The position numbers were made by a program, and so were the translations under genes. From positions 35,710,461 through 35,774,460 of the forward strand of contig JACDQD010000003.1 of the NCBI GenBank assembly GCA_019843655.1: 64,000 bases of DNA, in the 5' to 3' direction. The notes under the pieces were generated by a model, which was not told where the DNA came from, made no database searches, and saw only the letters and a list, made by a program, of their open reading frames with translations. Position 1 is the stretch's first letter. Each line of letters opens with the position of its first letter. Source of the DNA: Lethocerus indicus. Lineage: Eukaryota > Arthropoda > Insecta > Hemiptera > Belostomatidae. Below are positions 20,641-33,284 of this stretch, in pieces.

Positions 20641-23600
20641 CCAAACCGGTCTAGCAAAGATAAACCGTGTCCGGGCCTCATTGACGGGTAATGGATGAGT
20701 TATGAGTTATAAGTACGAGCGCGGTTATAAGTGCAATTGTGAATTTTTTTTATTTTATATTAATATATCCCTGGATATAACCGCTTTTCGACCGATAATC
20801 CGAACCCTCCCCCACAGACCACAAAAACAGTTATTCTAAATTCCTTTTTTCTACCAATTTTTAACCCTGTTTCGACCACTAAACGAAGAATCTGCAACCC
20901 CCCCCCACGGTTTTTGGGGCACCGAAAATAGGAATGTTCCAAAAGTTTTTGGTGGGGGGGGGTGGGGGTCTATGTCTCGCCGCTTATAGGAGCTTCAGCA
21001 TCACCCCCACACACCCACCCCCGCCTAATAAGTATTAGGGTCGGGCGAATATGGTAAATTATAAGGAGCTTACACCCCCCATCCTTACCCTCCCTCGCAC
21101 CAACCCCCGGCTGGGTATTATTTTAATCAAGCCGAATTCGTTGCAGGGGGGGGGTGCTAGTATGTTCATGTAGGAGGCCCCCGCCACCCCCCCCGAGCCA
21201 GATGTAATTTCACCGGCTAATAGAACGAGGGGTTGTACGCATAATGCTGTCTTATTATCGGCGTTCATCCGGCCTCGCGTTTCTGTCGAATAACTTGGCG
21301 CCGTCCTACGTGCCGGGGTTGGAGGGGTGGTAGGGGGCGGCGTCTGAACGTCTAATGGGGTTGGAGAGACGCTATATATAAGATAGATATATATATAGAG
21401 AGAGAGTAGAATTAACGTCCTTTCATAAGGCCTTTCGAATACAGTGTTCGCCCCCGCGCACGTCTAAGTACTAAATACCCGCACGTAAATACGTATAACG
21501 TTGTAATTTCTGTCTTAAACGTGTAAAGTATAAATACTGTACGCATATTTAAAACGTACTTGTACCCACCGCGTACACGAAAATTCCCCGGGGGGCGAAT
21601 CCTACTTAGAGGTTCTAAGGTCCACCCCCTCCCGCCACTCCACCCCCGGTTAACTCCGCCCTGATAGGGAGGAACGAATAAATTCAAGCGTACATCGAAT
21701 AGTTCGATTTCAACCCCCATCGGTTCCAGCCCCCCAAACCGACTGATCCTGTCAACCCGTCTTCTCCGATGATGGATGGTCACCATCCGGGGTGGTTGGG
21801 GACGACCGCGACCCTGGTGGTGGGGGGGGTGTAAAGAGCCGAAAGCACGGGGATGGGACGGCGGCGAGATTAGCGGGGTGGGGTGAGATTGCGCAGTCTA
21901 GGTAGGGGTGAACTAACTCCTCCTATCAATTATTAATGGCCGGGAGGCGTCTCTCCTGTATGAATCTTTCAAAGGTCGCCCTGCGCCACCTTACCAACCC
22001 CCAAATAATGCCCACCCTAATTATTATTAAACGATTCAAGCCCCCGACCCCAAAGTCCGAGGCGACCCCACCAACCCTCCGATGTCTTCAGTTTCAGTCT
22101 TGTTCATCGATTCACTGGACGGCCGCAGTTCTAAATCCAGTCCGGGTTTCCTCCTCTAACAGTAATTCTCGTCGAAATTGATCGATTCTCGAGTTTATAA
22201 GGGAAGTTAAAATCGTGTAGGTGTAGGTATCGCTTAAAGCTCTAAAAAGTTCAACTCTACCTTATTAGAGCGAATTACTTTACTCAAAGCATACTGGCGG
22301 GGTGTTCTTGTCATTAACGAGGCCACCTCCTTCAACCCCCTTATTAAGGTCTAAAGGGGTGGGGTTGGGAGTTGGGCCCAATAAGAAGTGGCGGCGACGC
22401 TCGTCAAAACCGGGGCGATAATGATTAAAGCCAAAGTGGATGTTAAGGGTGGTGGGGTGGGATTGTGACAGGGTGGAAGGGGGTGAAGGGGGAAAAAAAA
22501 CTGAGAAGAAGGGGGAGGACGTTAGAGCGGTTTAATTGATGAGAGCTGCCACAAGTGGCCCCTTCACCCCTCCCTCTCTCAGCCCAGTTTTTTTTTTTTT
22601 TTAAATTGGCTCCTTCCACGTCCATTATCGTCAAGTTAATTACCCGAAAGGGATGAGAGAAAAAAACAAACAAAAAAACGGACGGTTGAGAGATATATAA
22701 GCGGGGCAATTTAAGAGGACGTGAGGTGAAGGGCGGGGGGTGGGGGGCGGTATTCGCACCCTTTAAGTAAGGGTAGCGCCCTGTACCCCCCCAGTAGTAG
22801 GGGTACGATAACTGTACCCCAAACAGCGACAGTTACAGTACTATCAGACTATAGGAACAACGCTACAATTGTGTTAGGGGTTGTTTTTCTTTTCGGGAAA
22901 ACAATATTTTTCGGAACAGAAATTGAAATGTGACCGGCTTTGATGGCTTCCTCATTTATGATATACAACCCTTGTAAACTTCAATTTTTCCCTTTCGTGT
23001 TATAATCGTTATCAATGTAATAATTCTGATAGCACTTAACAGTATGGAAACATCTTTGTAGAGTTTACAGTTCTAGTTACAACTGTAAGGGTCGATTGTA
23101 TGACAGATAAAAGAAAATAGGACAAAATACGGTCAATACGGTTGTAATACTGAGGGTGTCCCGTTTAATCGTATTTGAATCCCATTACACCCCTGTTTGG
23201 TGGGGGGGGAAATTTTTTTTTCTTTTCATTTAATGCGACCCGACTAGCTGCCCGCCCTTACGCAGGGGGTTGGGGATGGGGGGTGCTGGAGGATTAGGAA
23301 GAAATCTTTCAATTTTTAAAAGACCCCGGGGGCGGTAAGGAAGGTGTACGGATTGAAAAATAAATGAAAAATTATGTCTCCGGACGGTGGGAATAATGAG
23401 AAATCTTCTGCGGCCGAAGCAGAAGGGAATGGGGAAGGGGTGTGGGGGGGAGGGGGGCAATTCAATTTGGGGGCAAACAATAAGAGTGGGGGTTGTAGGA
23501 GGGGGAAATGCAGAAGGAATGAGAAGGAAGACGGCTCCCAGACAGAATCTGGAATAAATTAGCGGTTAAAACCCGAACAGGCATCGGGGCCCCCCCCACT

Positions 23601-23984
23601 CACCCCTGAGGATTTAAAATTTAGAATATGAATGGGAAATTTTGCATTGTTAATAAGGTTCGTCGCGGGGTTGAATAAGGGCGTGTAGGGGACATATGCT
23701 TCCGCACACGACAGTCATTCCGTATTCCTCGCTAATTTTACATTTCGTGGGGTGGGGGCGGGGGGGGGCTTTTGTTTTACAATAACCGCCCTAATTGAAG
23801 TAGCGCCTTGGCGGCCCCGGGGATGGCGGGGGGGGTTGGTGGCCCGCCCAATGAATACCAAACACTAATAATATACACCTTATTTGGAATGCATTGCTCA
23901 AAAATTACAACCCCCCACTCCCCACAAAACGGGGGGGGGGTTTCGTCGCTAGACGGAAACCGGGGCGTTATTTGTTATTTTTAC

Positions 23985-24100
23985 GCACGTCTACGCATCT
24001 TCGAACCTATAATTGTAGAGTATTCTGAAATGTTAATAACGTGCCCCGAAGATGTGAGAGAGAGAATCCGCAATTATTTAGTTGCCAACCCCAAATAGAT
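23985..24100. mobile_element. MLE-B right-end fragment
   Basis: cgcatcttcgaacctataat ... gaatccgcaattatttagtt gccaacccc matches 38755-38855 and the right end of the MITE at 47624-47795. Confidence 0.6.
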
Positions 24101-25324
24101 TGAAAATTCCCCCTATACCCTATACAGATTTATCTGGTTTTTTTTTTCTTTTTCTTTTATATCAATTATTCTACGGAAGATGACGCACGGAGGAAATCTG
24201 TCGCGAATTGAAAGGGATTTATATTCAAATCTGATGTTAGAAACTTAATGTATGGGGGCGTTAACTATTTCAGGAAGGATAATCGATTCCCCTGGACCTA
24301 TCTCTGGGGTGCGCATCAAATTTGGGTACGACAAAAGAAGGGGCGGTCCCCCGTTAACCGTGCGTTAACAACCCAGTGATAGACACAAAAGGGATGACGC
24401 TGTTAAGGGGGTTGAGAGTGAAATGGCTTCAACTGGTACCCGCATTTATTATATAGGGTTGGCACGTATTTGTCCCTTGATGGGGGCGGTGGGGTGGGGA
24501 GGGGGGCGTGTGTGCTCGGTATCAACCCCCCCCCCCACCCCCACAGTGATTCCTTACTTACTTAAGACAGCAGGAGGCCGGGGGTGGTAGGGGGTGTACC
24601 TCCATCCGAGTCCCGCATCTTAAGAAGAATCAACTTTGATGGGAAACTGAGGGTTTGTTAAGACTAGAGAGAGAGGGAGGGAGGGATGGAGGGAGAGAAA
24701 AGAGAAATACTACAGGCTGAGGGATAAAGTGTTGAAGTGCGGGGGGGGCCCACCGCCGTAATTAAGTGGATGTAACCCCCCCCATCATCATCCTCATCCC
24801 CTTCAACCCCCCGCCAGTATTCTATAAGAGCTATGTTTCGTAAAAGAGCCGGAGTGAGTCCTTCTGAGGAATCCTAATCACTCACCGTTGGTTCCAGGGG
24901 TTGGGGGGTGGCGGGGGGGTGGGTTCTTCTTATTCTCCTTCTAGGGATATTTCATTACGAATTCTCTCTCTATCTCTCCCTCTCTCTCTCTCGGGGTGTC
25001 TCCGGTCTCTTTCTTGGCTTCATTACTATGTGCGTTCGGGGGTAGATTCGTTGATTGTGGACCATTGTCGCGACTTTGAGAGTGGGTGAAATCGAGCTCC
25101 ACCCCCCCCCCACCGCCACTAACTCACCCCCGGCCCAACCCTCACTTAATTTTCTCCTCTTCTTTGTTCGGTCAATATTTGACGGTCCTCTTATCGTTTG
25201 GCGAAATAGTGACACTCCCTCCCCTACGCCAAGGGTATACCGCCCCCAACCCCCCCACAATAATTTAATGAAAGTGTGTGAAACGAAAGAGACATAAGAA
25301 AATATCGGTGAATATACACAACGT

Positions 25325-25490
25325 TTCTGTATGGATGTTAATGGTGACCATTTCGAACACCTACAGCCTGATATATCTTTAAGTTGGACTTTAAGCTACA
25401 CTTTCACCCCAAAAATGGGACAACTCAGTCAATTAGTTTGCAAGTTATGGACTGTCAAAAGGTGGATACATTTTTTTGGACCAATTCTGT
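25325..25490. mobile_element. MLE-A right-end fragment
   Basis: tttctgtatggatgttaatg through catttttttggaccaattct matches the right arm of MLE-A (17875-18035 and 32975-33145). No coding sequence remains. Confidence 0.75.
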
Positions 25491-26465
25491 ATATGGAATT
25501 CCATAATTCCAAAAAGGGGTGGCCCTTTGGACAAAGGAAAATTCTAGAGAATCCTGTGCACGGTGGGGGTGGGGTGGGTTCTGTCCTCGAGACGATTAAA
25601 AACCCCTCGCGGGGTTGGGGTGGGGTTGAAGGGGGTACACAATGCCCTCCTCCCCCACTCAGCTTAGTCAAAGAGGATTTGCCGTGGCGTTGCGGGGGTG
25701 GGTTTCGTTTAACGACCGCAAATAAAATATTTGTCTCGTTCACCGCACACTCCACCCTCCAAAAAAAAAAAAAAGAAAAAATACCGGGGCCTCAAAGTCG
25801 GTAAGTAGCGTGGGGTTGTTCGAGGGTGGTTGGGGCTTTACAAAGGCTCTAGAAAGGAGTAAATTAGCGTGAAGAGATCCCTTTCCCACTGGACGGGGAG
25901 TTTCGCCCTTTTGTCTTCTGGGGGCCACGCCGAAATATTTTCACTCGGAAATTTCGCTCGAAATAATTTCAATTTTTTCGGACCCTCTGTATGTACGAAT
26001 TTTACCCCATTCGGGTGTCGGTGGGAGTGGGGGTGGTTTTCCGGCCGGGGTCATTATATAAGAGGGCAGACCGGCCGATATATCACTTCGGATATTAGCG
26101 CCAGCTGTTCAGAGTTACGGGGGGGTGAGGGTGGTGGGGGGGGACGCACTCACCCCTCAAAACACCCTGCCCTTACTAACCCCCCCACACGTCGAAACGA
26201 ATGACGTATGTGGCGTAAAGTAGAGTCAGTCTGTCCGATAGAACGGAAACGGTGTCAATTTCTTTTCCGTTTCCGGTACTCCGGAGAGAACTTTCTCACC
26301 CCCACCCCCGTCCCTCGCCCACCCACCCTCACCCCCTAACGTATTTGTTCGACCGGAAAAATATATCGCCGATAAGTTTATTATTGTCCAACCGGAGCTC
26401 GCTTCTTGTCTTTCACGTATAACTTATTTTTATAAGTATTACACAATTAAGTACCGAATTTTTTG
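25491..26465. other. Spacer, poly-G/C rich
   Basis: No gene or family member was recognised. The open frames here are glycine/proline-rich translations of the homopolymer-rich sequence. Confidence 0.5.
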
Positions 26466-26469
26466 TCCC

Positions 26470-26785
26470 GAAAATTTCTCACATTGGATGAAAGGGAGTC
26501 AGTTTTTAAGTGGTATTTTAAGTACGAAAATATTAATGAGTATCACAAACAGAGCCAATATCCCAGCTGAACACGTTGTGCAGTTAGTAGTCTGTGCTGC
26601 ATTTGGGCTGCATCGTTTCTCTGTCTGTGGATGTTAATAACGGTGACAATTTCGAACGCCTACAGCTATATATATCTTCAAGTTGGACTTTAAGCTACAC
26701 TTTCACCCGAAAATTGGGACAACTCAGTCAATTAGTTTGCGAGTTATGGACTGTCAAAAGGTGGATACATTTTTTTGGACCACTC
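26470..26785. mobile_element. MLE-A fragment
   Basis: It includes ggatgaaagggagtcagttt, the cgtttctctgtctgtggatg junction and the right end gtggatacatttttttggac + cactcc. It shares the same internal deletion form as 14110-14425. Confidence 0.7.
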
Positions 26786-26789
26786 CCCA

Positions 26790-27085
26790 TATCGTATATT
26801 GGGGTTGGCAACTGGGCAATTGCGGAATTCACCGACAAGTAGGCGTTGTACAAACTTTTAAGTACGTCAGTACAACTTTGCACGGAGATAATACGGACGT
26901 CCTCCACTCTCGTGGACGTCGATACATTGCAGAGTATCTGAAAGTGCATCTAATCTAATATAAGTGCATTCAAAACCGTCTACGGTGTGCGCAGAGATGT
27001 CGGTTGACGGACTTAAAAATAATGTACAACGCCAATACTTGTCGGTGAAATCCTCAATTACTTAGTTGCCAACCCCGATATATTC
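26790..27085. mobile_element. MLE-B MITE with long inverted ends
   Basis: Left end attggggttggcaactgggc ... gcggaattcaccgacaagta ggcgttgtac; right end gtacaacgccaatacttgtc ggtgaaatcc ... ttagttgccaaccccgatat. It lies head to tail against the MLE-A fragment. The centre keeps gtgcattcaaaaccgtctac, a trace of the mariner transposase. Confidence 0.75.
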
Positions 27086-27790
27086 GATATGTGCAAATTT
27101 TGATTTTTGATACGCCCAACTCCCGGCGAATTAAGGGAAGAACGCTTCTGGGACTTTCTATTTCGTCTTCACCCTCCTCGCCACCCTTAACTTATAAGAC
27201 GGGGGCCAATTAGATTAGTTATTGTTAGTCATTAGTCACTGATGGGGGAGAGTGTCCCCCCCCCAACCCCCATCAACCCCCCCACCCACCCCCTAGGGAC
27301 CTATTGTCCCCGGCTATTGGGTCCGCGGACTCCCCCGATGACCTCCCATTAACCAAGATATTGGATATATCTCTCCTCCTCCTCCTCCTCCTCCTCGTCT
27401 ATTTGTTTCGCCCGATTTCCAACCCCTCCACCCTCCCTCTCCCACCCCCCCAACGTGCTCTATTTTATTACCGCTCATTATCCGCTATAATGAGAGAACC
27501 CATAACGCACCGAGAGAGGCAAGAACAACCCCGTCATAATATAACTGAGCGGCAAACTAATAACCGACCCCCGATCCTCCCCCCCGGCCTAACTTTCTTA
27601 TTGGGGGTGGGGGTGGGGGGTTGGTCTGTGTGTCCGCGGGCCCTCGTTAGGACCGATTTCGGCCTCACGAGCCGGTATTAAATCGTTGTATCCTACTACG
27701 GGAGAAATGACGATCCCAGTCGTATATTGGCTCTGTTCTCTAGCCCTTTGTCCAAAGGGCCCCCAAAGTTCGGACAGAAAAATTACGCCC
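27086..27790. other. Spacer with (CTC)n and C-runs
   Basis: No gene recognised. A CTC trinucleotide run lies at about 27370-27396. Confidence 0.5.
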
Positions 27791-27794
27791 AACT

Positions 27795-28355
27795 GTTTTC
27801 AGGTACCGAAAAGTAATCGACATTTTGACTTCGGAATTCCATATACGGAGAGTGGTCCAAAAAAATGTATCCACCTTTTGACAGTCCATAACTTGCAAAC
27901 TAATTGACCGAGTTGTCCACATTTTTGGGTGAAAGTGTAGCTTAAAGTCCAACTTAAAGATATATATAGCTGTAGGTGTTCGAAATGGTCACCGTTATTA
28001 ACATCCACACAGACAGAAACGATGCTACTGACTGCACAACGCGTTCAGTCGGATATTGGCTCTGTTTGTGATACTCATTTCCCGTTGCCGTACTTAAAAT
28101 ACCGTACTTCAAAACTGGACTTACTTTCATCCAATTCTAAGCCTTGCGCCAGCCACGTTTAGTCGAGTACAACAAGGTGTACAACTGACAACGGAACACT
28201 GACTATCCGGCGACTTTTGTCATCTTACAAAACGGAACAACGCTTGTAGGGCGCTATTGACGGAACTACAAAAACTATAACACTACCGAAAATGGGGAAA
28301 ACTCCGTCAATTAGTTTTCGAGTTATGGACTTTTAAACAGTGGATGCATTTTTTG
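27795..28355. mobile_element. MLE-A element inserted beside an MLE-C end
   Basis: The MLE-C end (aggtaccgaaaagtaatcga cattttgac) at 27802-27830 is followed by the MLE-A left end gagagtggtccaaaaaaatg at about 27847. MLE-A continues to the degraded right end near 28350 (gtggatgcatttttt). Its middle (28060-28260) matches 52625-52840, an internal region of unknown coding value. Confidence 0.7.
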
Positions 28356-28699
28356 TTGGTTTTTTTTTGTTGTTGTAATTTGGCCGCTGAAGACGTCCTT
28401 CTCTCCGTCAACAGACCGGACTTATAGGGGCCCAGAAACGGGGGGCGGGTTTTTTTTATTTTCCCCCCCCCTTAAAAAACCTTTAATGTCCGTCCGTCCG
28501 CTGTTCGCAGGAAGACAGAGAGGAGAGGAAGAGCACAAGAAACGGCACGGCTCCAGTTCACGCGACAAGAGCATCGGCCATCAACAATATCACGGCTCAA
28601 GGGCAAGTCAATAATTGAACAATTTATAATTGAAAATTTCGACCGAAAGTTAACAACCAGAAACGGACAGAAAAAGCGCAAGATAAACGGACCCGCCGT
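28356..28699. other. Spacer, nothing recognised
   Basis: No gene or repeat family identified; contains (gaaa)-rich and T-run sequence just before the minisatellite. Confidence 0.4.
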
Positions 28700-30115
28700 T
28701 TCAGGGCTAAGTGTAACTCACTTTGGTACACTTGCGGGTGGAATATGGGACCGATCCGCGAAAATTTTCAAAAAACCTAAATTTTCAATTTTCAACCCGC
28801 CGTTTCAGGGGACCAAGTGTAACTCACTTTGGTACACTTGCGGGGTGGAATACGGGATCGATTTGGGAAAATTTTCGAAAAACCTAAATTTTCAATTTTC
28901 AACCCGCCTTTTCAGGGGGCCAAGTGTAACTCACTTTGGTACACTTGCGGGTGGAATACGGCGTCGACGGGAAAATGTTCTGAAAACCTAAATTTTCAAT
29001 TTTCAACCCGCCTTTTCAGGGGGCCAAGTGTAACTCACTTTGGTACACTTGCGGGTGGAATACGGCGTCGATCCGGAAAAATGTTCGAAAAACCTAAATT
29101 TTCAATTTTCAACCCGCCGTTTCAGGGGCAAGTGTAACTCACTTTGGTACACTTGTGGGTGGAATCTGGGAAAATTTTCGAAAAACCTAAATTTTCAATT
29201 TTCAACCCGCCGTTTCAGGGGGCCAAGTGTAACTCACTTTGGTACACTTGCGGGTGGAATACGGGATCGATATGGGAAAATTTTCGAAAAACCTAAATTT
29301 TCAATTTTCAACCCGCCGTTTCAGGGGGCCAAGTGTAACTCACTTTGGTACACTTGCGGGTGGAATACGGGATGGATATGGGAAAATTTTCGAAAAACCT
29401 AAATTTTCAATTTTCAACCCGCCTTTTCAGGGGGCCAAGTGTAACTCACTTTGGTACACTTGCGGGGTGGAATACGGGATCGATTTGGGAAAATTTTCGA
29501 AAAACTTAAATTTTCAATTTTCAACCCGCCGTTTCAGGGACCAAGTGTAACTCACTTTGGTACACTTGCGTGTGGAATACGGGATGGATATGGGAAAATT
29601 TTCGAAAAACCTAAATTTTCAATTTTCAACCCGCCGTTTCAGGGGGCCAAGTGTAACTCACTTTGGTACACTTGTGGGTGGAATATGGGATCGATTTGGG
29701 AAAATTTTCGAAAAACCTAAATTTTCAATTTTCAACCCGCCGTTTCAGGGGGCCAAGTGTAACTCACTTTGGTACACTTGCGGGTGGAATACGGGATCGA
29801 TTTGGGAAAATTTTCGAAAAACCTAAATTTTCAATTTTCAACCCGCCGTTTCAGGGGGCCAAGTGTAACTCACTTTGGTACACTTGCGGGGTGGAATACG
29901 GGATCGATTTGGGAAAATTTTCGAAAAACCTAAATTTTCAATTTTCAACCCGCCGTTTCAGGGGGCCAAGTGTAACTCACTTTGGTACACTTGCGGGGTG
30001 GAATACGGGATCGATTTGGGAAAATTTTCGAAAAACTTAAATTTTCAATTTTCAACCCGCCGTTTCGGGGGGCCAAGTGTAACTCACTTTGTTACACTTG
30101 CGGGTTGAATATTGA
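28700..30115. repeat. 106-bp minisatellite, about 14 copies
   Basis: The core caagtgtaactcactttggt + acacttg recurs at a spacing of 97-107 bp (about 28710, 28816, 28922, 29025, 29130, 29227, 29332, 29438, 29543, 29648, 29754, 29860, 29966, 30074). Each copy contains the 8-bp inverted repeat caagtgta/tacacttg around a 10-11-bp loop, and an aaattttcaattttcaaccc tract. Copies differ mainly at gggatcgatttggg. The overlapping frames (MVHLRGGIRD...) are the repeat translated, with a new copy starting in a new frame. Confidence 0.95.
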
Positions 30116-32654
30116 ATGAAAAAGATCGTTTATAATTGAGCCTAATACGTAAATTTTCGACCCTACGCCATATCCTAATAGGACAGTATTTTAAGGGTTG
30201 TTGCCGTCTGTCTCTACCATCCCGGGATTATTCGTTTCTGTTTTTACCGTCAATTACAAACTTAAAATTCAGTTTCAAATTGGATGATAGTAATATTTTT
30301 TTTTAATTTTGTAGCTGATTCTATGGGATGTCCCAAAATTGACGCAAGAACCCCGGATTGGGGTCGTTCTAATAAACCCAGGTTTTAAAACAAACCTCCT
30401 CCCTCTTACTCCCTCAACATCCCTCTAGGGCTTTTTTTCGGTCGGACAATATAGCCGGCGGTGAAATGTTATTAGGTCGGAAGGATTCGAACCCTCCGGC
30501 CAGAAGAGGGCGGTATGAGACTCTCCAAACCCCCCCAAATGGGGATGAACCTCGGTAATCCCCAAGCTCTCAAAAATCTGGACCACCCCCTTCCGTTCTT
30601 CCTACTTCACTTTTTATCTCGTTTTCTCCCCGAAAGTGCGGAGAATCCGTTTAAACGCCTTTTTTCAAGATGCAGCGCGATAACACTGCCAACCCGCCCC
30701 CGCCCCCAAATCACCCCTTAGAAGCTAGTGGGGGGGGGGGGCGCCCTCCTCTTCACCCCTATTGCACCCCCTTCAAACGCTTTCCGGCCACTACTCAACT
30801 ACCCCGTCTCCAGTAGAGCTCTAATAAACCTCTCCGACCGTAGATTCCTTGACAGAAATGTCTCGGGCGCTCGCCGTCTTCAGTAGCGGTGTCGGCCACT
30901 TTCGCCTCTACTTATTGATTTAAAAAAAAAAAAATCGAAAATGAAACATAATTATAGAACAATATTCGTCTTCGGGGGGATGAAGATACGTAGTATAACA
31001 ATTTACGACGAAGAAGAAAGAAAGAATATTTTTCAGAAGTTTCGGGGGGGGGTGGGTTTGGAATATATTTTCAGGGACAAAATGTATCCACAGCTTTACG
31101 AAGCTGTGGAGAAAATTATCGGAGGAAGGGAAAATTTTTTTTTCAATTTTAAGCGTCTTAAATTGTATTGAACGGACTTGGGCACATTCAAAATTTTATA
31201 ATCAATCCGGTTGTTAATTTTTGAAAGTGCGTTAATAAGAAAATGCATATTATTCGCTTAATAATTGCCACTATTCTAATAGGAACTATACATTTAACAC
31301 CCTCAGATACACTTAAGCGCCTATGCGTATATTTTTGAATTCGTTGAAACGCAAACCCTTAAATATCTCGATTTAAAGATAAATGGACTTAGGCAACTTA
31401 TATATATATATATATATATATACTTATATTTTTGGTACGAAATCTTGTTACAGTATAGTGGATCGGGGCTCCTTACCTTTTCCACCCCTTGAATTTTCGC
31501 TTAGTGGTTGGGGGATCACATCGGTAATTGTAAACGTGGGGATGGTGGGGGGGGGTCCGCCTGCATAATGATTACTCCGGGTGTTGGCCGGGGCGGGGTG
31601 GGCGCCCCATCTATCATTCCAAGTTTTCGGACTTTCCACTTCCTCCACCCCCACGGTGCGGCTCTCACTTGACTGGGGATACTTTGCACACTCGTCAATC
31701 ACCATTATCCGGGGATGATTTGAGGGGGGGTGGAAGGGTAGGTAAAGAGAAAACGGAAGGGGGTGGTTAAGGCGGCCATAATTGGCCGGGACATTGAACG
31801 ATCCCTTCAAATCGATTATCTCGAGGAATATCGATTGGGGCGGATTAAAAAAAAATTTGATTTTCATTTTTAACCCCGTCCATCTATCGGTGAAATCTTC
31901 AATGACTTAGAGCAGCGCCCCCCCCCAATATTTCTTTTTTCCATAAAAATTTTTTAAGCGGCCTTTAAGCCCATCCCTTTTAATGGATTGGTAACACAGG
32001 AAAGGGACTGAACAGGAGTGGGATTGGGATGAAGGGAACAGCGGGAATCGGGATTTAGGGACTTCGACTGTCGGTATTTTGAGGTCATGGGGTGGATTGT
32101 CGGATTGAGGACGGCACTAAGGGACTTTCGACTGGAATCTCCGGATGCGGTCCTTCAATAAAAAATAAGAAATAGAACCCGAAAAGGATTTTCAACGCTC
32201 TGCCCTCGAATATACATACATTGGGAAATTGTTGAAGGGAGGGCTTTTCGAGAGAACGACCCCTTTTCGGGGAGTTGATCTACATTTGCATTTATAAACA
32301 AAACCGGAGTATTGAAAAGTTAAACTTGAGGGCGCCTTCTGGCCCTACAAAACCCGGAACCAGCGTCCTTAATACAACAGCCCTTCGCCGCTTCCGCTTT
32401 CAAAGGGCAAACAACAACGCGCCGTTTCCAATTTCCACGATGAAACTTTACCTGGACACTTTACGCGAAATTAATTACGTACAATGTATGTATAAACGCC
32501 CCCCCCTGTATACACTGTATATGACCTTGCCCTACAGAGATACTCCAGGACTGGGAGCCGGCTATTGAGAGGTTTTTTAATTTTCTGTTTCTTTTCATTC
32601 CTTTTCTTGTATACAAATTTCAGCGTTCCGCCAACGCAGACGATATATATATAT
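30116..32654. other. Gene-free spacer with repeat D copy and short FB1 remnant
   Basis: No coding region is supported. Recognised: an FB1 arm (gctcgccgtcttcagtagcg, about 30868), a repeat D copy (about 31180-31385) and (TA)n (31398-31421). The 31448-31867 minus frame lies in poly-G sequence and resembles no family I know. Confidence 0.6.
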
Positions 32655-33185
32655 ATATTAGGTGTACCAAAAAGTAACGGACAATTTGATACGGAGTTCT
32701 TCAATAGGGGAATACCGGAAAATTTGCCGGAAAAGTGGCGCAGATGTCAAAATATCGGTGAATGTACGGAGTGGTCCAAAAAAATGTATCCACCTTTTAA
32801 CAGTCCATAACTTGCAAACTAATTGACTGAGTTGTCCACATTTTTGGTGAAAGTGTAGCTTAAAGTCCAACTTAAAGATATATATAGCTGTAGGTGTTCG
32901 ATTGGATATTTGCGCATGACTGTACACGTTGGATTCTCGAAGTTCATCCAATGTGCGTGGTTTTTGTCAATTCAGTTTCTGTATGGATGTTAATGGTGAC
33001 TATTTGGAACACATACAGTGCGATATATCTTTAAGTTGGACTTTAAGCTACACTTTCACCAAAAATGAGACACAACTCGGTCAATTAGTTTGCGAGTTAT
33101 GGACTGTCAAACGGTGGATACATTTTTTTGGACCACCTCTGTATTTGGGTCAAAATGTCGATTACTTTTGGATACCCCTAAAATT
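32655..33185. mobile_element. MLE-C element with nested MLE-A insertion
   Basis: The outer element has the left end ttaggtgtaccaaaaagtaa + cggacaatttga and the right end tcaaaatgtcgattactttt + ggatacccctaa. Inside it, from about 32767 to 33143, sits an MLE-A element bounded by gtggtccaaaaaaatgtatc and gtggatacatttttttggac. The order of events (C first, A second) follows from the nesting. Confidence 0.8.
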
Positions 33186-33284
33186 TATTATCACGAATAG
33201 TGCCTCGGAATATGTTGTAATTATTACTGAAAAAATTAACCGATTCCCGTTCGGGGCCTACGGTACTTAAATGGGTTAATGTTG

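Larger units (their letters stand above)
18281..25320. other. Gene-free spacer rich in poly-C and poly-G runs
   Basis: No coding region can be supported. The stretch is dense in C and G homopolymers of 5-10 bases and in Pro/Gly-like frames produced by them. Recognised pieces are an MLE-B fragment (about 18850-18950), an FB1 hairpin (19140-19335), (TA)n (20578-20636), an MLE-B fragment (23985-24100) and (CT)n (about 24964-24993). Confidence 0.6.

Noticed and set aside
21412..21786. 124-codon minus-strand frame in the poly-G/C spacer
   Set aside because: No motif, no splice context, and composition follows the surrounding spacer.
28829..30108. Series of overlapping 77-125-codon plus frames (MVHLRGG...)
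   Set aside because: Each is the 106-bp minisatellite read in one frame; the period is not a multiple of three, so frames hand over copy by copy.
31448..31867. 139-codon minus-strand frame
   Set aside because: Pro-rich translation of poly-G sequence with no recognised similarity.
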